From a virus: a DNA stretch of 43,740 nt. The notes under the pieces were generated by a model. The model did not search any database. It was not told the origin of the DNA and saw nothing but the letters and a program-made list of their open reading frames with translations. The translations under genes were made by a program, and so were the position numbers. Location: IMG/VR virus record IMGVR_UViG_3300001848_000201, positions 1 through 43,740 of that record; one strand, 5' to 3'. This document shows, one piece after another, positions 32,722-38,888 of the stretch; within the stretch, counting starts at the first letter, position 1, and each line of letters starts with the position of its first letter.

Positions 32722-33360
32722 CTAAACTGCTAAAATTTCATCATACTCCAGTGCTGGACCTAAATCGTACTTGTCGGCTCGAAAATTCCCGTGATTGGAC
32801 ATTCCTTTCCACTTAGAGTAGTACGGCAAGTCAAACTCCAACCACTTATCCTTGGGTGGCATAACCATGGGTATGCCAAATTTATCACAGATCATCTTTA
32901 CCGCCTCAGGGATAGCCTTCTTTTGTGCCTCGGTAAAGGCTGCATAGTAGTCAAATCCACGGTAGGATTTCTGTACAAAACTCCCCTTATCGGACGCAGA
33001 ACAGTACCTTTGGGTAAAGTTCTTCGGCCAGCAGAGGAGATCATTCCCTATTTTTTTAAGGGGTCCAATATTTGCAATCTCTAGCCCGATGCTTCGCTTA
33101 TCGTGCTTATGGTTCCCTGAGTCGGATCCTGGGATCCCTAGGTGATACGACCACAACGATGGGTCATAAGTCTCATAGAGTGTTCCATCTAGGTCGAGAA
33201 TGTACGGGGTAGATACACCATTCTTTACGGCGTTCCAGCCAGAGATAGAGGAGGCTGCACCATAGCCAGAGGTAAAGTGTAGCACGAGTAGGTCTTTTGC
33301 TTGCTTCTCTGGAAAGAAGCATCCATCCTGGAGTCGATGTGTCGTCTGGTCTAACTTCAC
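32722..33360 (-). CDS. Endolysin, Amidase_2 N-acetylmuramoyl-L-alanine amidase (212 aa)
   Basis: 212 residues from GTG 33360, chosen because AAGGAGG lies just upstream; an upstream ATG at 33390 would include that site and a hairpin. Zinc and catalytic residues of the T7 lysozyme-like family are visible: H28 (VLHFTSG), H73 (SYHLG), E94 (IGLEIAN), H190 and D199 (SNHGNFRADKYDLGP). It cuts the amide bond between MurNAc and L-Ala in peptidoglycan. There is no signal peptide, so a holin must release it. Palindrome copy 8 lies inside the last codons. A strong terminator follows. Confidence 0.9.
   Translation of the reverse strand: MKLDQTTHRLQDGCFFPEKQAKDLLVLHFTSGYGAASSISGWNAVKNGVSTPYILDLDGTLYETYDPSLWSYHLGIPGSDSGNHKHDKRSIGLEIANIGPLKKIGNDLLCWPKNFTQRYCSASDKGSFVQKSYRGFDYYAAFTEAQKKAIPEAVKMICDKFGIPMVMPPKDKWLEFDLPYYSKWKGMSNHGNFRADKYDLGPALEYDEILAV
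32745..32760. promoter_or_regulatory. Dispersed palindromic site, copy 8 (end of the endolysin gene)
   Basis: ACTCCAGTGCTGGACC, one change in the core and one in the right arm. It encodes GPALEY at the amidase C-terminus, in a different codon phase from copies 4 and 5. Confidence 0.65.
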
Positions 33361-33378
33361 GTTGCCTCCTTGTAGGGG

Positions 33379-33404
33379 CCGGGGATCCATCCAAGAATCC
33401 CCGG
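33379..33404 (-). terminator. GC-rich hairpin before the endolysin
   Basis: CCGGGGAT (33379-33386) pairs with ATCCCCGG (33397-33404) around a 10-base loop. No U-tract follows on the minus strand. It lies between the upstream gene stop (33464) and the amidase Shine-Dalgarno. It may slow or process the transcript. Confidence 0.4.
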
Positions 33405-33463
33405 TTGTCGGGTAAGTTGGGAGACCTACTCCCTGGTTAACTCCATTATAGCAATAGACTTAA

Positions 33464-33673
33464 CTACTTTCCTAAGTTTTCAATGAAGGCACTACGGGAG
33501 AGCATCTCGGCGGCTGGCCTTAAGCCATTAGGGATAGGCATTGAGACCGCTCTGCCTGGGTAACAGCCCTTTCCAGACCAGAGGGTAACTGGACCAACCC
33601 TTGAGACAAAGTCTTCGAGAATCTTAATTACGTCTACTGGCAGGCTTACTTCCTGATGGGTAGTCATTGACAT
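33464..33673 (-). CDS. Small unknown protein (69 aa)
   Basis: Unrecognised. The start at ATG 33673 is preferred because GGAAAGGG lies seven bases upstream; ATG 33667 (two codons later) is also possible. It overlaps the end of the FmdB-like gene by 50 bases. Residues include VDVIKILEDFVSRVGPVTLW and a C-terminal RPAAEMLSRSAFIENLGK helix. No known motif. Confidence 0.5.
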   Translation of the reverse strand: MSMTTHQEVSLPVDVIKILEDFVSRVGPVTLWSGKGCYPGRAVSMPIPNGLRPAAEMLSRSAFIENLGK

Positions 33674-33887
33674 AAAATCCCTTTCCGTTAAACTTGATCG
33701 CAGGGGCATGAACCACCAGCTTAAGTGTCCGGTCTCCCGGCTCCTTTAATCCAAATCCAAGAGTCTCTTCGCCGAAGGTCTTTCCGCACTCTGGACACCA
33801 GTGGTCATCGGAGATGAAGCTGGTTATGGGCATCTTGACTTCTTCTCCATAGCCGCATCTTTCGCACTTATACTCGTAGGTAGGCAT
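33624..33887 (-). CDS. FmdB family zinc-ribbon protein (87 aa)
   Basis: 87 residues. MPTYEYKCERCGYGEEV, then HWCPECGKTF, gives the canonical FmdB zinc ribbon (C8, C11, C32, C35). The family pattern continues in IKFNGKGFYVNDYPSGSK. FmdB domains were named from formamidase regulators, but their role in phages is unknown. It is coupled to the upstream membrane gene by TAATG. A longer FmdB-like gene is at 18131-18505. Confidence 0.85.
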   Translation of the reverse strand: MPTYEYKCERCGYGEEVKMPITSFISDDHWCPECGKTFGEETLGFGLKEPGDRTLKLVVHAPAIKFNGKGFYVNDYPSGSKPASRRN

Positions 33888-34111
33888 TATTGAAAAATGT
33901 TATGATACAGATTAATAACTACTTCAACCAAGACCTGAAGCGGCCAGAACAGAGCCATCATAAACATGGCAAAGTTATCAGACCAATCAAAAGGAGCGGT
34001 CTCCCTGCCTGCTGCTGACCTAATCTGAACCCAATAGTGCCACTTGAAGATACCGTCAAAGTAGAACCAGACGGATATAACGAAGTAGGCGATGATTGAA
34101 AAGATTAACAT
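33887..34111 (-). CDS. Two-pass membrane protein, holin candidate (74 aa)
   Basis: 74 residues with two hydrophobic segments (LIFSIIAYFVISVWFYF, residues 2-18, and FAMFMMALFWPLQVLVEVVI, 47-66) separated by a polar loop. The small size, two membrane passes and position three genes before the amidase make it the best holin candidate here. There is no charged C-terminal tail as in many holins, so this stays tentative. Confidence 0.6.
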   Translation of the reverse strand: MLIFSIIAYFVISVWFYFDGIFKWHYWVQIRSAAGRETAPFDWSDNFAMFMMALFWPLQVLVEVVINLYHNIFQ

Positions 34112-34284
34112 TTATTAACCTGAGTATCGAAGCATTGACAGACGTGGCACGGCGGTTCGTAGGGAGTACACTCTTGGGCGGAGCAATCCTCAATTTCACA
34201 GATCCATTGCTGGCAGCGGTAGCACCAGCGAAGGGTCTTATTGGTTAGCTCGTCTCCTAGGGCACAGGCAAAGAGGTGTGTCAT
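34105..34284 (-). CDS. Cysteine-rich small protein (59 aa)
   Basis: 59 residues (34284 to 34105), with ten Cys at about 7, 21, 24, 29, 34, 39, 46, 49, 51 and 59. The CYRC and CHVCQC pairs suggest zinc or disulfide clusters. It overlaps the start of the membrane gene (7 bases) and, at its own start, the stop of the gene before (ATGA). No family recognised. Confidence 0.6.
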   Translation of the reverse strand: MTHLFACALGDELTNKTLRWCYRCQQWICEIEDCSAQECTPYEPPCHVCQCFDTQVNKC

Positions 34285-34445
34285 TTAGACTTGGTCCACT
34301 CGCAGAAGGCGGCATTGACGGCGGCGTCTCTCTTGCTTAGCCACTCATTTAGACATGTAGGGCATAGGTGCAAAACAACCCCGGAGGCCCTATAGGTCAG
34401 TAAGTCGCTCTTTTTATTGCACTTCTCGCAAGGCTGTTTAGTCAT
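34281..34445 (-). CDS. Small CxxC zinc-finger-like protein (54 aa)
   Basis: 54 residues from ATG 34445. CEKC near residue 6 and CPTC near 28 form a two-CxxC treble-clef or zinc-ribbon-like pattern, followed by a helical part (LNEWLSKRDAAVNAAFCEWT). Its TGA overlaps the next gene as ATGA. No family recognised. Confidence 0.6.
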   Translation of the reverse strand: MTKQPCEKCNKKSDLLTYRASGVVLHLCPTCLNEWLSKRDAAVNAAFCEWTKSK

Positions 34446-34446
34446 T

Positions 34447-34572
34447 CTAGAACAATCCTACTACAGATTTGACAATTAAGTAAACCAGCCACCAGGGAAT
34501 AATTACACACCCCAGTAGAAGTCCCACCGTCCACACCACCTGCGGCCCCTTGGGCGATCTTGTGGTCTTCAT
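34447..34572 (-). CDS. Single-pass membrane peptide (41 aa)
   Basis: 41 residues, basic N-terminus (MKTTRSPKGPQ) and one long hydrophobic segment (VGLLLGCVIIPWWLVYLIV, residues ~16-34). Its ATG overlaps the TGA of the preceding gene (ATGA), and its stop lies one base before the next start codon region, which support it being translated. It could contribute to membrane lesions, but this is open. Confidence 0.55.
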   Translation of the reverse strand: MKTTRSPKGPQVVWTVGLLLGCVIIPWWLVYLIVKSVVGLF

Positions 34573-34760
34573 TGGGGAGAGCACCTTGAACAGTTGCAGG
34601 TCATACAAATCACCTGAGCCCTAGAGGCAGCATCCTTGAATCCCCGAAAGAGGCACTCTCGGGGAACGCTTTCATCTTCTACCCAGTAGTGTCCTGGTAG
34701 GTCAAAGGGCGCTACTTGCTGCGGTGGTTGAGTTTCTTCCGGGACGGAGTTGTTGTCCAT
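34569..34760 (-). CDS. Small protein with C-terminal Cys cluster (63 aa)
   Basis: 63 residues. A Pro/Gln-rich start (PEETQPPQQVAPFDLPGHYW) precedes a Cys-rich end (CLFRGF, then CMTCNCSRC). It is two bases after the zincin-like gene and is coupled to the membrane peptide. No family recognised. Confidence 0.6.
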   Translation of the reverse strand: MDNNSVPEETQPPQQVAPFDLPGHYWVEDESVPRECLFRGFKDAASRAQVICMTCNCSRCSPQ

Positions 34761-34762
34761 AA

Positions 34763-35194
34763 TTAAGACTCTACCTTAATCTTGCTTAACTTGCAACCTC
34801 TATCCATTACATCAATAAAAGCCCGAGCCAATTGAACAACCACTCTCTCCTCGTGGGCGACCTGCTCTTTGCTCCACTCTCGCTCCGTATCGATAACCCC
34901 ATGCATCTCCGCCACTAGAATGTGACAGCACTCATGGACAAATACCTCTTCTAACTCGTTGTCGTTTAACTCAGAGCAGGCTTCGATATTGAAGCTAATG
35001 CTTGCCTCTAGGTACTGCCACTTAGAGGAGGTGCAGGCGGTTCTTTGCCACTCTTCATCATCCATAGCAGGGGGAGTATCGTCGTAACTATAACAGACCC
35101 TCCACTTCTGTAGTCCTAGGGGAACGTGCCACTTTCGGATTAAGGCCTCTAGTCGCTTAGTCGTGGCCTTGAAGTCTGCCTTGGATAGGGACAT
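34763..35194 (-). CDS. Zincin-like metallopeptidase domain protein (143 aa)
   Basis: 143 residues from ATG 35194, chosen because AGGAG lies six bases upstream. VFVHECCHILVAEM has the HExxH motif (H87, E88, H91), and a downstream AHEERVV (E115/E116) is a plausible third ligand. The N-terminus has GLQKWRVCYSYDD. The same layout, GLQ.W near residue 30, HExxH near 87-92 and a later xxEE, occurs in the gene at 42720-43121, so they are paralogues. SprT-like or ImmA/IrrE-like zincins are possible relatives; substrates are unknown. Its Cys pair within HECCH is unusual. Confidence 0.7.
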   Translation of the reverse strand: MSLSKADFKATTKRLEALIRKWHVPLGLQKWRVCYSYDDTPPAMDDEEWQRTACTSSKWQYLEASISFNIEACSELNDNELEEVFVHECCHILVAEMHGVIDTEREWSKEQVAHEERVVVQLARAFIDVMDRGCKLSKIKVES

Positions 35195-35275
35195 TAAAAC
35201 TCCTACACGAAGGGTAGCACGCCCCAAGATGGGCGGATTGTTATTTCTTAAGTTATTGAAAACAAAGAGTCTAAA

Positions 35276-35635
35276 TCACTCCAGGACTGGACTAAATTCT
35301 GCCGCTATTTCATCCAAGAGATCCACCTTGGTTGCCTCGGTAATGGCTCCGGTTAGGATCCTCTTGTCCTCGGGGTTAAGCTCCATGTGAGACTTGATTC
35401 TAATCCACTCTTCCATGAGGTCTCTATAGACTGGCCGTGGGGTAGTAATCTTTCTAGGTTTCTTGATTCTAGGGAGTCGATCTAGGCCGAGAGCCTTGGC
35501 GGCTTCTTTTCTGGCTTTGGTAGTGGCTTTCTTTCGCTCAAGGTGGAGTTTATTGTAGATCCTGATGCAGTCTTTGCATCTCCTGCGGACATGGGGATTA
35601 GGGTTGTCGCAGAGATACTTAGGCGTTTTAGCCAT
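35276..35635 (-). CDS. Basic unknown protein (119 aa)
   Basis: 119 residues. A Cys pair (CDNPNPHVRRRCKDC) at residues 9-23 and a long Lys/Arg-rich helix (LHLERKKATTKARKEAAKAL) suggest nucleic-acid binding. The end is acidic. It is the first leftward gene, diverging from the mini-gene array. An extended -10 (TGATATAAT) sits five bases before ATG 35635, so its mRNA should be leaderless. Palindrome copy 9 overlaps its last codons and stop. Confidence 0.6.
   Translation of the reverse strand: MAKTPKYLCDNPNPHVRRRCKDCIRIYNKLHLERKKATTKARKEAAKALGLDRLPRIKKPRKITTPRPVYRDLMEEWIRIKSHMELNPEDKRILTGAITEATKVDLLDEIAAEFSPVLE
35278..35293. promoter_or_regulatory. Dispersed palindromic site, copy 9 (gene end)
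   Basis: ACTCCAGGACTGGACT, one core change. It encodes FSPVLE-stop in the minus-strand gene. The left flank gives the full wider consensus (AAATC before ACTCC). Confidence 0.7.
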
Positions 35636-35649
35636 GCCTAATTATATCA
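35636..35649 (-). promoter_or_regulatory. Leftward extended -10 promoter, leaderless
   Basis: The minus strand reads TGA-TATAAT (TATAAT at 35641-35646), followed by five bases and ATG 35635. It overlaps the upstream flank of the rightward promoter, so the two compete. Confidence 0.6.
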
Positions 35650-35655
35650 TCCAAG

Positions 35656-35684
35656 TTGACAGGCCATCCGTCTAGCTATAAGAT
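35656..35684 (+). promoter_or_regulatory. Rightward sigma70 promoter of the mini-gene array
   Basis: -35 TTGACA (35656-35661), 17-base spacer, -10 TAAGAT (35679-35684). The start codon GTG 35692 is only seven bases after the -10, so the first message is leaderless. Confidence 0.8.
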
Positions 35685-35691
35685 TAGATTT

Positions 35692-35883
35692 GTGAAATCG
35701 CACTTGGTTCTCCCGGCTGGCCTTGTAGTTACTAGTAGGCACATGGCTATGCGGCTGTCTGCAACATCTTACAATCTACCAATTTCTTGCATCTCCACCT
35801 CCTGTAGTTATGCTTATGGTGGACAGTTATTTACACACTGGGCCAAGGCTATTATTGACTTCCCTGGGAGATTTGAGAGATAG
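35692..35883 (+). CDS. Mini-gene array, member 1 (63 aa)
   Basis: 63 residues from GTG 35692, chosen because the family starts MK; translation reads MKSHLVLPAGLVVTSRHMAM. Ser/Thr-rich middle with two Cys (SCISTSCSYAYGG) and a basic end (PGRFER). It lies seven bases after a consensus -10. One base separates its stop from the next start. No family outside this array recognised. Confidence 0.65.
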   Translation: MKSHLVLPAGLVVTSRHMAMRLSATSYNLPISCISTSCSYAYGGQLFTHWAKAIIDFPGRFER

Positions 35884-35884
35884 A

Positions 35885-36052
35885 ATGAAAGTCTATAACA
35901 TGGCAGGGCCGGAGAAGATGATATCAGACCGCTTTTGCTGGTATACAAGGATTAGCTCCATTGCAATGTGGACAGTTATGAGTCCATCGATAGTTAGTCT
36001 TGTTCCGCCTGATAAGAAGCTATGGAAGGAGCGGTTGTACCGATGGGGCTAA
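35885..36052 (+). CDS. Mini-gene array, member 2 (55 aa)
   Basis: 55 residues, starting MKVYNMAG. It ends LWKERLYRWG, a C-terminal motif shared with members 3 and 4. A GAGAG sequence upstream is a weak ribosome site. One base separates it from member 3. The shared start MKVYNM with member 3 points to a direct duplication. Confidence 0.65.
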   Translation: MKVYNMAGPEKMISDRFCWYTRISSIAMWTVMSPSIVSLVPPDKKLWKERLYRWG

Positions 36053-36053
36053 C

Positions 36054-36242
36054 ATGAAAGTTTATAACATGACCGGGATCGGCCCAAGCTGGACGAAATT
36101 GCTAAGTAAGGGATTGGTAATGTACACCTTCGAAAGTGCATCCTCGTCTTACTATTCCACTGCTGCATCAATTAAGCAATTCACAATAAAAAGTGATGAA
36201 TTGTGGAAAAATCGACTGTATCACTGGTTGCACGAGGTATGA
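36054..36242 (+). CDS. Mini-gene array, member 3 (62 aa)
   Basis: 62 residues, starting MKVYNMTGIGPSW. Ser/Thr/Tyr-rich centre (YTFESASSSYYSTAAS). The C-terminus LWKNRLYHWLHEV aligns with members 2 and 4. Its TGA is overlapped by the next ATG (ATGA). Confidence 0.65.
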   Translation: MKVYNMTGIGPSWTKLLSKGLVMYTFESASSSYYSTAASIKQFTIKSDELWKNRLYHWLHEV

Positions 36243-36421
36243 AAGCCTACCTAATGACCGTTATGAGCCATGAGCAGTCTGCCAAGTGGTTCAACCTATA
36301 CGCCAGAAAGAGCAGGGCCAGAGGGCGATGGCTTGCTCTGGCGGCCTCGCTGCTTTATTTGGTTATAGATAACAATGAGAGGCTATGGAAGAAAAGACTT
36401 TACCACTGGGATACCGACTAG
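36239..36421 (+). CDS. Mini-gene array, member 4 (60 aa)
   Basis: 60 residues, starting MKAYLMTVMSHEQS. Basic middle (ARKSRARGRW) then a hydrophobic patch (LALAASLLYLVI), the most hydrophobic stretch in the array but short. Ends LWKKRLYHWDTD, as in members 2 and 3. Confidence 0.65.
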   Translation: MKAYLMTVMSHEQSAKWFNLYARKSRARGRWLALAASLLYLVIDNNERLWKKRLYHWDTD

Positions 36422-36422
36422 G

Positions 36423-36632
36423 ATGAAAGTCTACATGGCTCTATTCCACGGCTATGAGCCGTCAACCCGAAGTGTAATGGTAACCGCAAGAGGCTTTCAT
36501 GAGGGTGTCTCTATGTTATCGAGAGCATACACAAACAATATTGGGCTACAGTCATGGGCGTACTGTCAACCTACTCGACAGCACGCCCATCACGTAGGAT
36601 CCATGAGAGTCTTCCCAAGGAGGGCATATTGA
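36423..36632 (+). CDS. Mini-gene array, member 5 (69 aa)
   Basis: 69 residues, starting MKVYMALFHGYEPSTRS. His/Arg-rich C-terminal third (RQHAHHVGSMRVFPRRAY). It ends inside the strong Shine-Dalgarno region of member 6; its TGA overlaps that gene's TTG. Confidence 0.6.
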   Translation: MKVYMALFHGYEPSTRSVMVTARGFHEGVSMLSRAYTNNIGLQSWAYCQPTRQHAHHVGSMRVFPRRAY

Positions 36633-36814
36633 AAGCCTGGATGTATTTACCGTGGATGAGAACAAGCGAAACTTGTTCAATGGATGGATTTCAAATAGAG
36701 TCTCATTGTATTACCGGCAAAGGATGGGCGAACGGGGCCTCTGTAAAGGTTATTCGAGACGGGCACAGGTTCTCGGCGGCGGAAGAGCAGGTGTACGCGG
36801 AGAGGGTGGGGTGA
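36629..36814 (+). CDS. Mini-gene array, member 6 (61 aa, TTG start)
   Basis: 61 residues from TTG 36629 (TTGA overlap). AAGGAGG at 36617-36623 is the best ribosome site in the array and fixes this start. Reads MKAWMYLPWMRTSE..., close to member 7 (MKIWMYCPVMDT). Ends AAEEQVYAERVG. Confidence 0.65.
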   Translation: MKAWMYLPWMRTSETCSMDGFQIESHCITGKGWANGASVKVIRDGHRFSAAEEQVYAERVG

Positions 36815-36816
36815 CT

Positions 36817-36978
36817 TTGAAGATCTGGATGTACTGCCCTGTAATGGATACCGCAAATAAGTGCTACAGGTACTGCACTTATTTGCGTCAGGTGTTCTTA
36901 GAAGACCCAGGATGGGACAGTAAGGCGGTATCATTCTGCCAAGCCGGTTGGTGGTTTAGATCTAGTAGATTCTTATGA
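36817..36978 (+). CDS. Mini-gene array, member 7 (53 aa, TTG start)
   Basis: 53 residues from TTG 36817, giving MKIWMYCPVMDTANKC. GTG 36811, two codons earlier, overlaps the previous stop (GTGA) and is an alternative. Five Cys and many aromatics (CYRYCTYL, AGWWFRSSRFL). Confidence 0.6.
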   Translation: MKIWMYCPVMDTANKCYRYCTYLRQVFLEDPGWDSKAVSFCQAGWWFRSSRFL

Positions 36979-37181
36979 AACCATACCTAATCGGACTAGT
37001 TAGTCCGCACTACCGCAAGGGAATACCGGGAGCGCATAAGAAATGGGTTACATCTGCCCATCAGTCAGGAATTGGAATAGAACTACTTAGCACTGTCTCT
37101 AGGCACGGCAGCAATGGGTCACTAGGTGCCTATTGCTGCTATACGTCCTTTAAAGGCAGGTTCCCGTACTACGTATTATGA
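36975..37181 (+). CDS. Mini-gene array, member 8 (68 aa)
   Basis: 68 residues, ATGA-coupled on both sides. Starts MKPYLIGLVSPHYRKG, like members 16-18 (MKPW/MKPY). C-terminal GAYCCYTSFKGRFPYYVL resembles the AS/CYR region of later members. Confidence 0.65.
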   Translation: MKPYLIGLVSPHYRKGIPGAHKKWVTSAHQSGIGIELLSTVSRHGSNGSLGAYCCYTSFKGRFPYYVL

Positions 37182-37351
37182 AACACTTCTTAATGTCGTC
37201 ATGCCATGTATGGGGCACTGGCCCTTGCGAAATTATGTCCTGGGTTTTAGCGCACAGGGTGGCTCCCAACGCAAGCTCTCTAACTAGTCCATTCGGAGCG
37301 GCTAGCTATGCCAGCCTAGAGTGGCAATGGTTGCCAAAGTTTGATGTCTAG
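37178..37351 (+). CDS. Mini-gene array, member 9 (57 aa)
   Basis: 57 residues, starting MKHFLMSSCHVWGTGPC. ATGA overlap with member 8. Contains ASYASLEWQW near the C-terminus, the YAS pattern of later members. It is the last gene of the first sub-block; 246 bases follow before member 10. Confidence 0.6.
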   Translation: MKHFLMSSCHVWGTGPCEIMSWVLAHRVAPNASSLTSPFGAASYASLEWQWLPKFDV

Positions 37352-37517
37352 GGTAGTATTGTAATTACCAATGAGAGCCTGTCTCGATAGACGTGAGATC
37401 GTATCTTTATTTCGGCCCAGTCAGAAGCAGCATAAGCAACGCTGCGATCCGGTGCTGCTCTCTTGAATGTTTACTCCTGTTTCTATTCCCTCCAGTAAAG
37501 ACAGGACGTGATTAAGG

Positions 37518-37546
37518 TTGACATGTAGATAATAACTGGCTATACT
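37518..37546 (+). promoter_or_regulatory. Sigma70 promoter of the second array block
   Basis: -35 TTGACA (37518-37523), 17-base spacer, -10 TATACT (37541-37546). The start of transcription is expected near 37553, about 20 bases before palindrome copy 10 and 45 bases before ATG 37598. Confidence 0.8.
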
Positions 37547-37573
37547 TCAGCTTATGGTTGGCACCTCAGAATC

Positions 37574-37589
37574 ACTCCAGTACTGGACT
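37574..37589. promoter_or_regulatory. Dispersed palindromic site, copy 10
   Basis: ACTCCAGTACTGGACT with the full wider flanks (AATC before, AATC after). It lies in the 5' leader of member 10, just downstream of a consensus promoter, a classic roadblock or operator position. Confidence 0.8.
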
Positions 37590-37597
37590 AATCTGTA

Positions 37598-37870
37598 ATG
37601 AAACACTGGATTACAGCATTACCGTTTGCTGGCCACAGGTACTGGTCAACGGGAGAGATTCCAGTATGGTGTGCCACTACCAAGGCGACGATCTATCTGT
37701 CTGGGAGCGTCACACAGCAAAGCAAGATACTTGTCTCAATGCAGAGTAAAGCTAGCATTTTGAATGGGTTATATGGATGCGTCTTGGCGTCTTACGCCAG
37801 AACAGACAGCATGGCATGGCACTATTACCCAAAGATTGGCTGGAGATCTAGCAAGGTAGGTGAATTTTGA
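37598..37870 (+). CDS. Mini-gene array, member 10 (90 aa)
   Basis: 90 residues, the longest member. Starts MKHWITALPFAGHRYW. Middle is Ser/Thr-rich (TTKATIYLSGSVTQQSKILV). ASYARTDSMAWHYY gives the recurrent AS-x motif. First gene of the second sub-block. There is no clear Shine-Dalgarno. TTGA overlap with the next gene. Confidence 0.65.
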   Translation: MKHWITALPFAGHRYWSTGEIPVWCATTKATIYLSGSVTQQSKILVSMQSKASILNGLYGCVLASYARTDSMAWHYYPKIGWRSSKVGEF

Positions 37871-38049
37871 GGCAGTGGCTTAGATCGATAACCTACAGAG
37901 ACTCTAAAATTGTGTATAGTTCTCTTGTTGATCTTCAATGGAGTTTCTTCAATTCATATTCTTCAGGCAATGGAATTGTGGCTGAGTTCGCCTCGTGCTA
38001 TAGGTCGGTTCCGGCAGGCCGTAGAGGGATGCACACTAGGGTCGTATGA
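37867..38049 (+). CDS. Mini-gene array, member 11 (60 aa, TTG start)
   Basis: 60 residues from TTG 37867 (TTGA overlap), reading MRQWLRSITYRDSKIV. This is the only member with Arg instead of Lys at position 2. C-terminal FASCYRSVPAGRRGMHTRVV aligns with member 12 (WASCYRDAIPWRSGMILRTK). Confidence 0.65.
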   Translation: MRQWLRSITYRDSKIVYSSLVDLQWSFFNSYSSGNGIVAEFASCYRSVPAGRRGMHTRVV

Positions 38050-38231
38050 AGAGTTACCTGCAGGGGCTAACCACCAGAGACTCTACCTATGCCAATTTAT
38101 GGACCATGGCACTAACCGCTAAGTCTATCTGGACATCAACTCAGTCAAGAGATGGTGTTCTAGTGGAGTGGGCCTCGTGCTATAGGGACGCCATCCCATG
38201 GAGATCTGGCATGATACTAAGGACAAAATGA
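38046..38231 (+). CDS. Mini-gene array, member 12 (61 aa)
   Basis: 61 residues, ATGA-coupled. Starts MKSYLQGLTTRDSTYAN; TTRD is shared with members 13 and 14. Ends WASCYRDAIPWRSGMILRTK, paralogous to member 11. Confidence 0.7.
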   Translation: MKSYLQGLTTRDSTYANLWTMALTAKSIWTSTQSRDGVLVEWASCYRDAIPWRSGMILRTK

Positions 38232-38458
38232 AGAACTTTCTCTACTGCTGGACTACCAGGGACGCAATTATTTCCCAAGCCATAGAGGGGAGGCTCTCCG
38301 TGGTGTACGACATGTTTACAAAGGTCGGCAAAATCCATGGAGTAGATACCCACATTGATACTTTGTCAACCTCCGCCGGTACCATTTGTTCATGCTACGC
38401 TTCAGGCTACACCCATCCGTATCACACTAAGGGAGGGATGCTACTCAGAAACCGATGA
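38228..38458 (+). CDS. Mini-gene array, member 13 (76 aa)
   Basis: 76 residues, ATGA-coupled. Starts MKNFLYCWTTRDAIISQ. CYASGYTHPYHTKGGMLLRNR at the end aligns with member 14 (CYASCW...VIMRNR). Confidence 0.7.
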   Translation: MKNFLYCWTTRDAIISQAIEGRLSVVYDMFTKVGKIHGVDTHIDTLSTSAGTICSCYASGYTHPYHTKGGMLLRNR

Positions 38459-38655
38459 AACACTACTACTGCTGGACGACCAGGGACGCATGCAATATAT
38501 CCACACATTTTCATTGGTCTAAAATCGGAAACCAAAATGGAGCCAATTACACAGTTGACCTGATATCAATGAGCGATTATTTTTTCGCCTGCTACGCCTC
38601 TTGCTGGAGCGCATTACCATGTCACCGTAGAGGCGTTATTATGAGGAACCGATGA
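38455..38655 (+). CDS. Mini-gene array, member 14 (66 aa)
   Basis: 66 residues, ATGA-coupled. Starts MKHYYCWTTRDACNIS. The first ~22 bases are nearly identical to the start of member 15 (MKHYYCWTL), evidence for a recent duplication. Ends CYASCWSALPCHRRGVIMRN. Confidence 0.7.
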   Translation: MKHYYCWTTRDACNISTHFHWSKIGNQNGANYTVDLISMSDYFFACYASCWSALPCHRRGVIMRNR

Positions 38656-38888
38656 AACACTACTACTGCTGGACACTCCCGCACTACATTAACTCCTTGG
38701 CGGTATACCAATGTCTGGCGTGTTATCCAATCGGCAACGAGAGGCATTATATCTTTAAGTCAAGTCCTGCTAAGTCAGCTAATGGAGTAGTTGCGACCTG
38801 CGCCTCGGCAGTGATTCGAGTCTTGGATAGATCAAAAGACGGATCATCCAGGCAGACATTTATAAGGACCTATAACAGATCAAAATGA
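38652..38888 (+). CDS. Mini-gene array, member 15 (78 aa)
   Basis: 78 residues, ATGA-coupled. Starts MKHYYCWTLPHYINS. After the shared start the sequence diverges at once from member 14; the C-terminal half (TCASAVIRVLDRSKDGSSRQ) has the AS motif and a basic tail. Confidence 0.7.
   Translation: MKHYYCWTLPHYINSLAVYQCLACYPIGNERHYIFKSSPAKSANGVVATCASAVIRVLDRSKDGSSRQTFIRTYNRSK

Larger units (their letters stand above)
37352..37597 (+). other. Break in the array: leader region with promoter and palindrome
   Basis: 246 bases without a family gene. A 31-codon frame from ATG 37370 does not resemble the array and is not supported. Possible hairpins are GTCT-cgat-AGAC (37381-37392) and AGCAGCA/TGCTGCT (37426-37432 with 37453-37459), the latter possibly a weak terminator for the first sub-block. 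A consensus promoter (37518-37546) and palindrome copy 10 follow. Confidence 0.5.

Noticed and set aside
33361-33390. Upstream ATG for the amidase at 33390
   Set aside because: The AAGGAGG before GTG 33360 lies inside that extension and fixes the shorter start.
37370-37465. 31-codon frame in the array break
   Set aside because: It does not start with the family pattern, has no ribosome site and overlaps possible hairpins; a real peptide cannot be excluded but is not supported.
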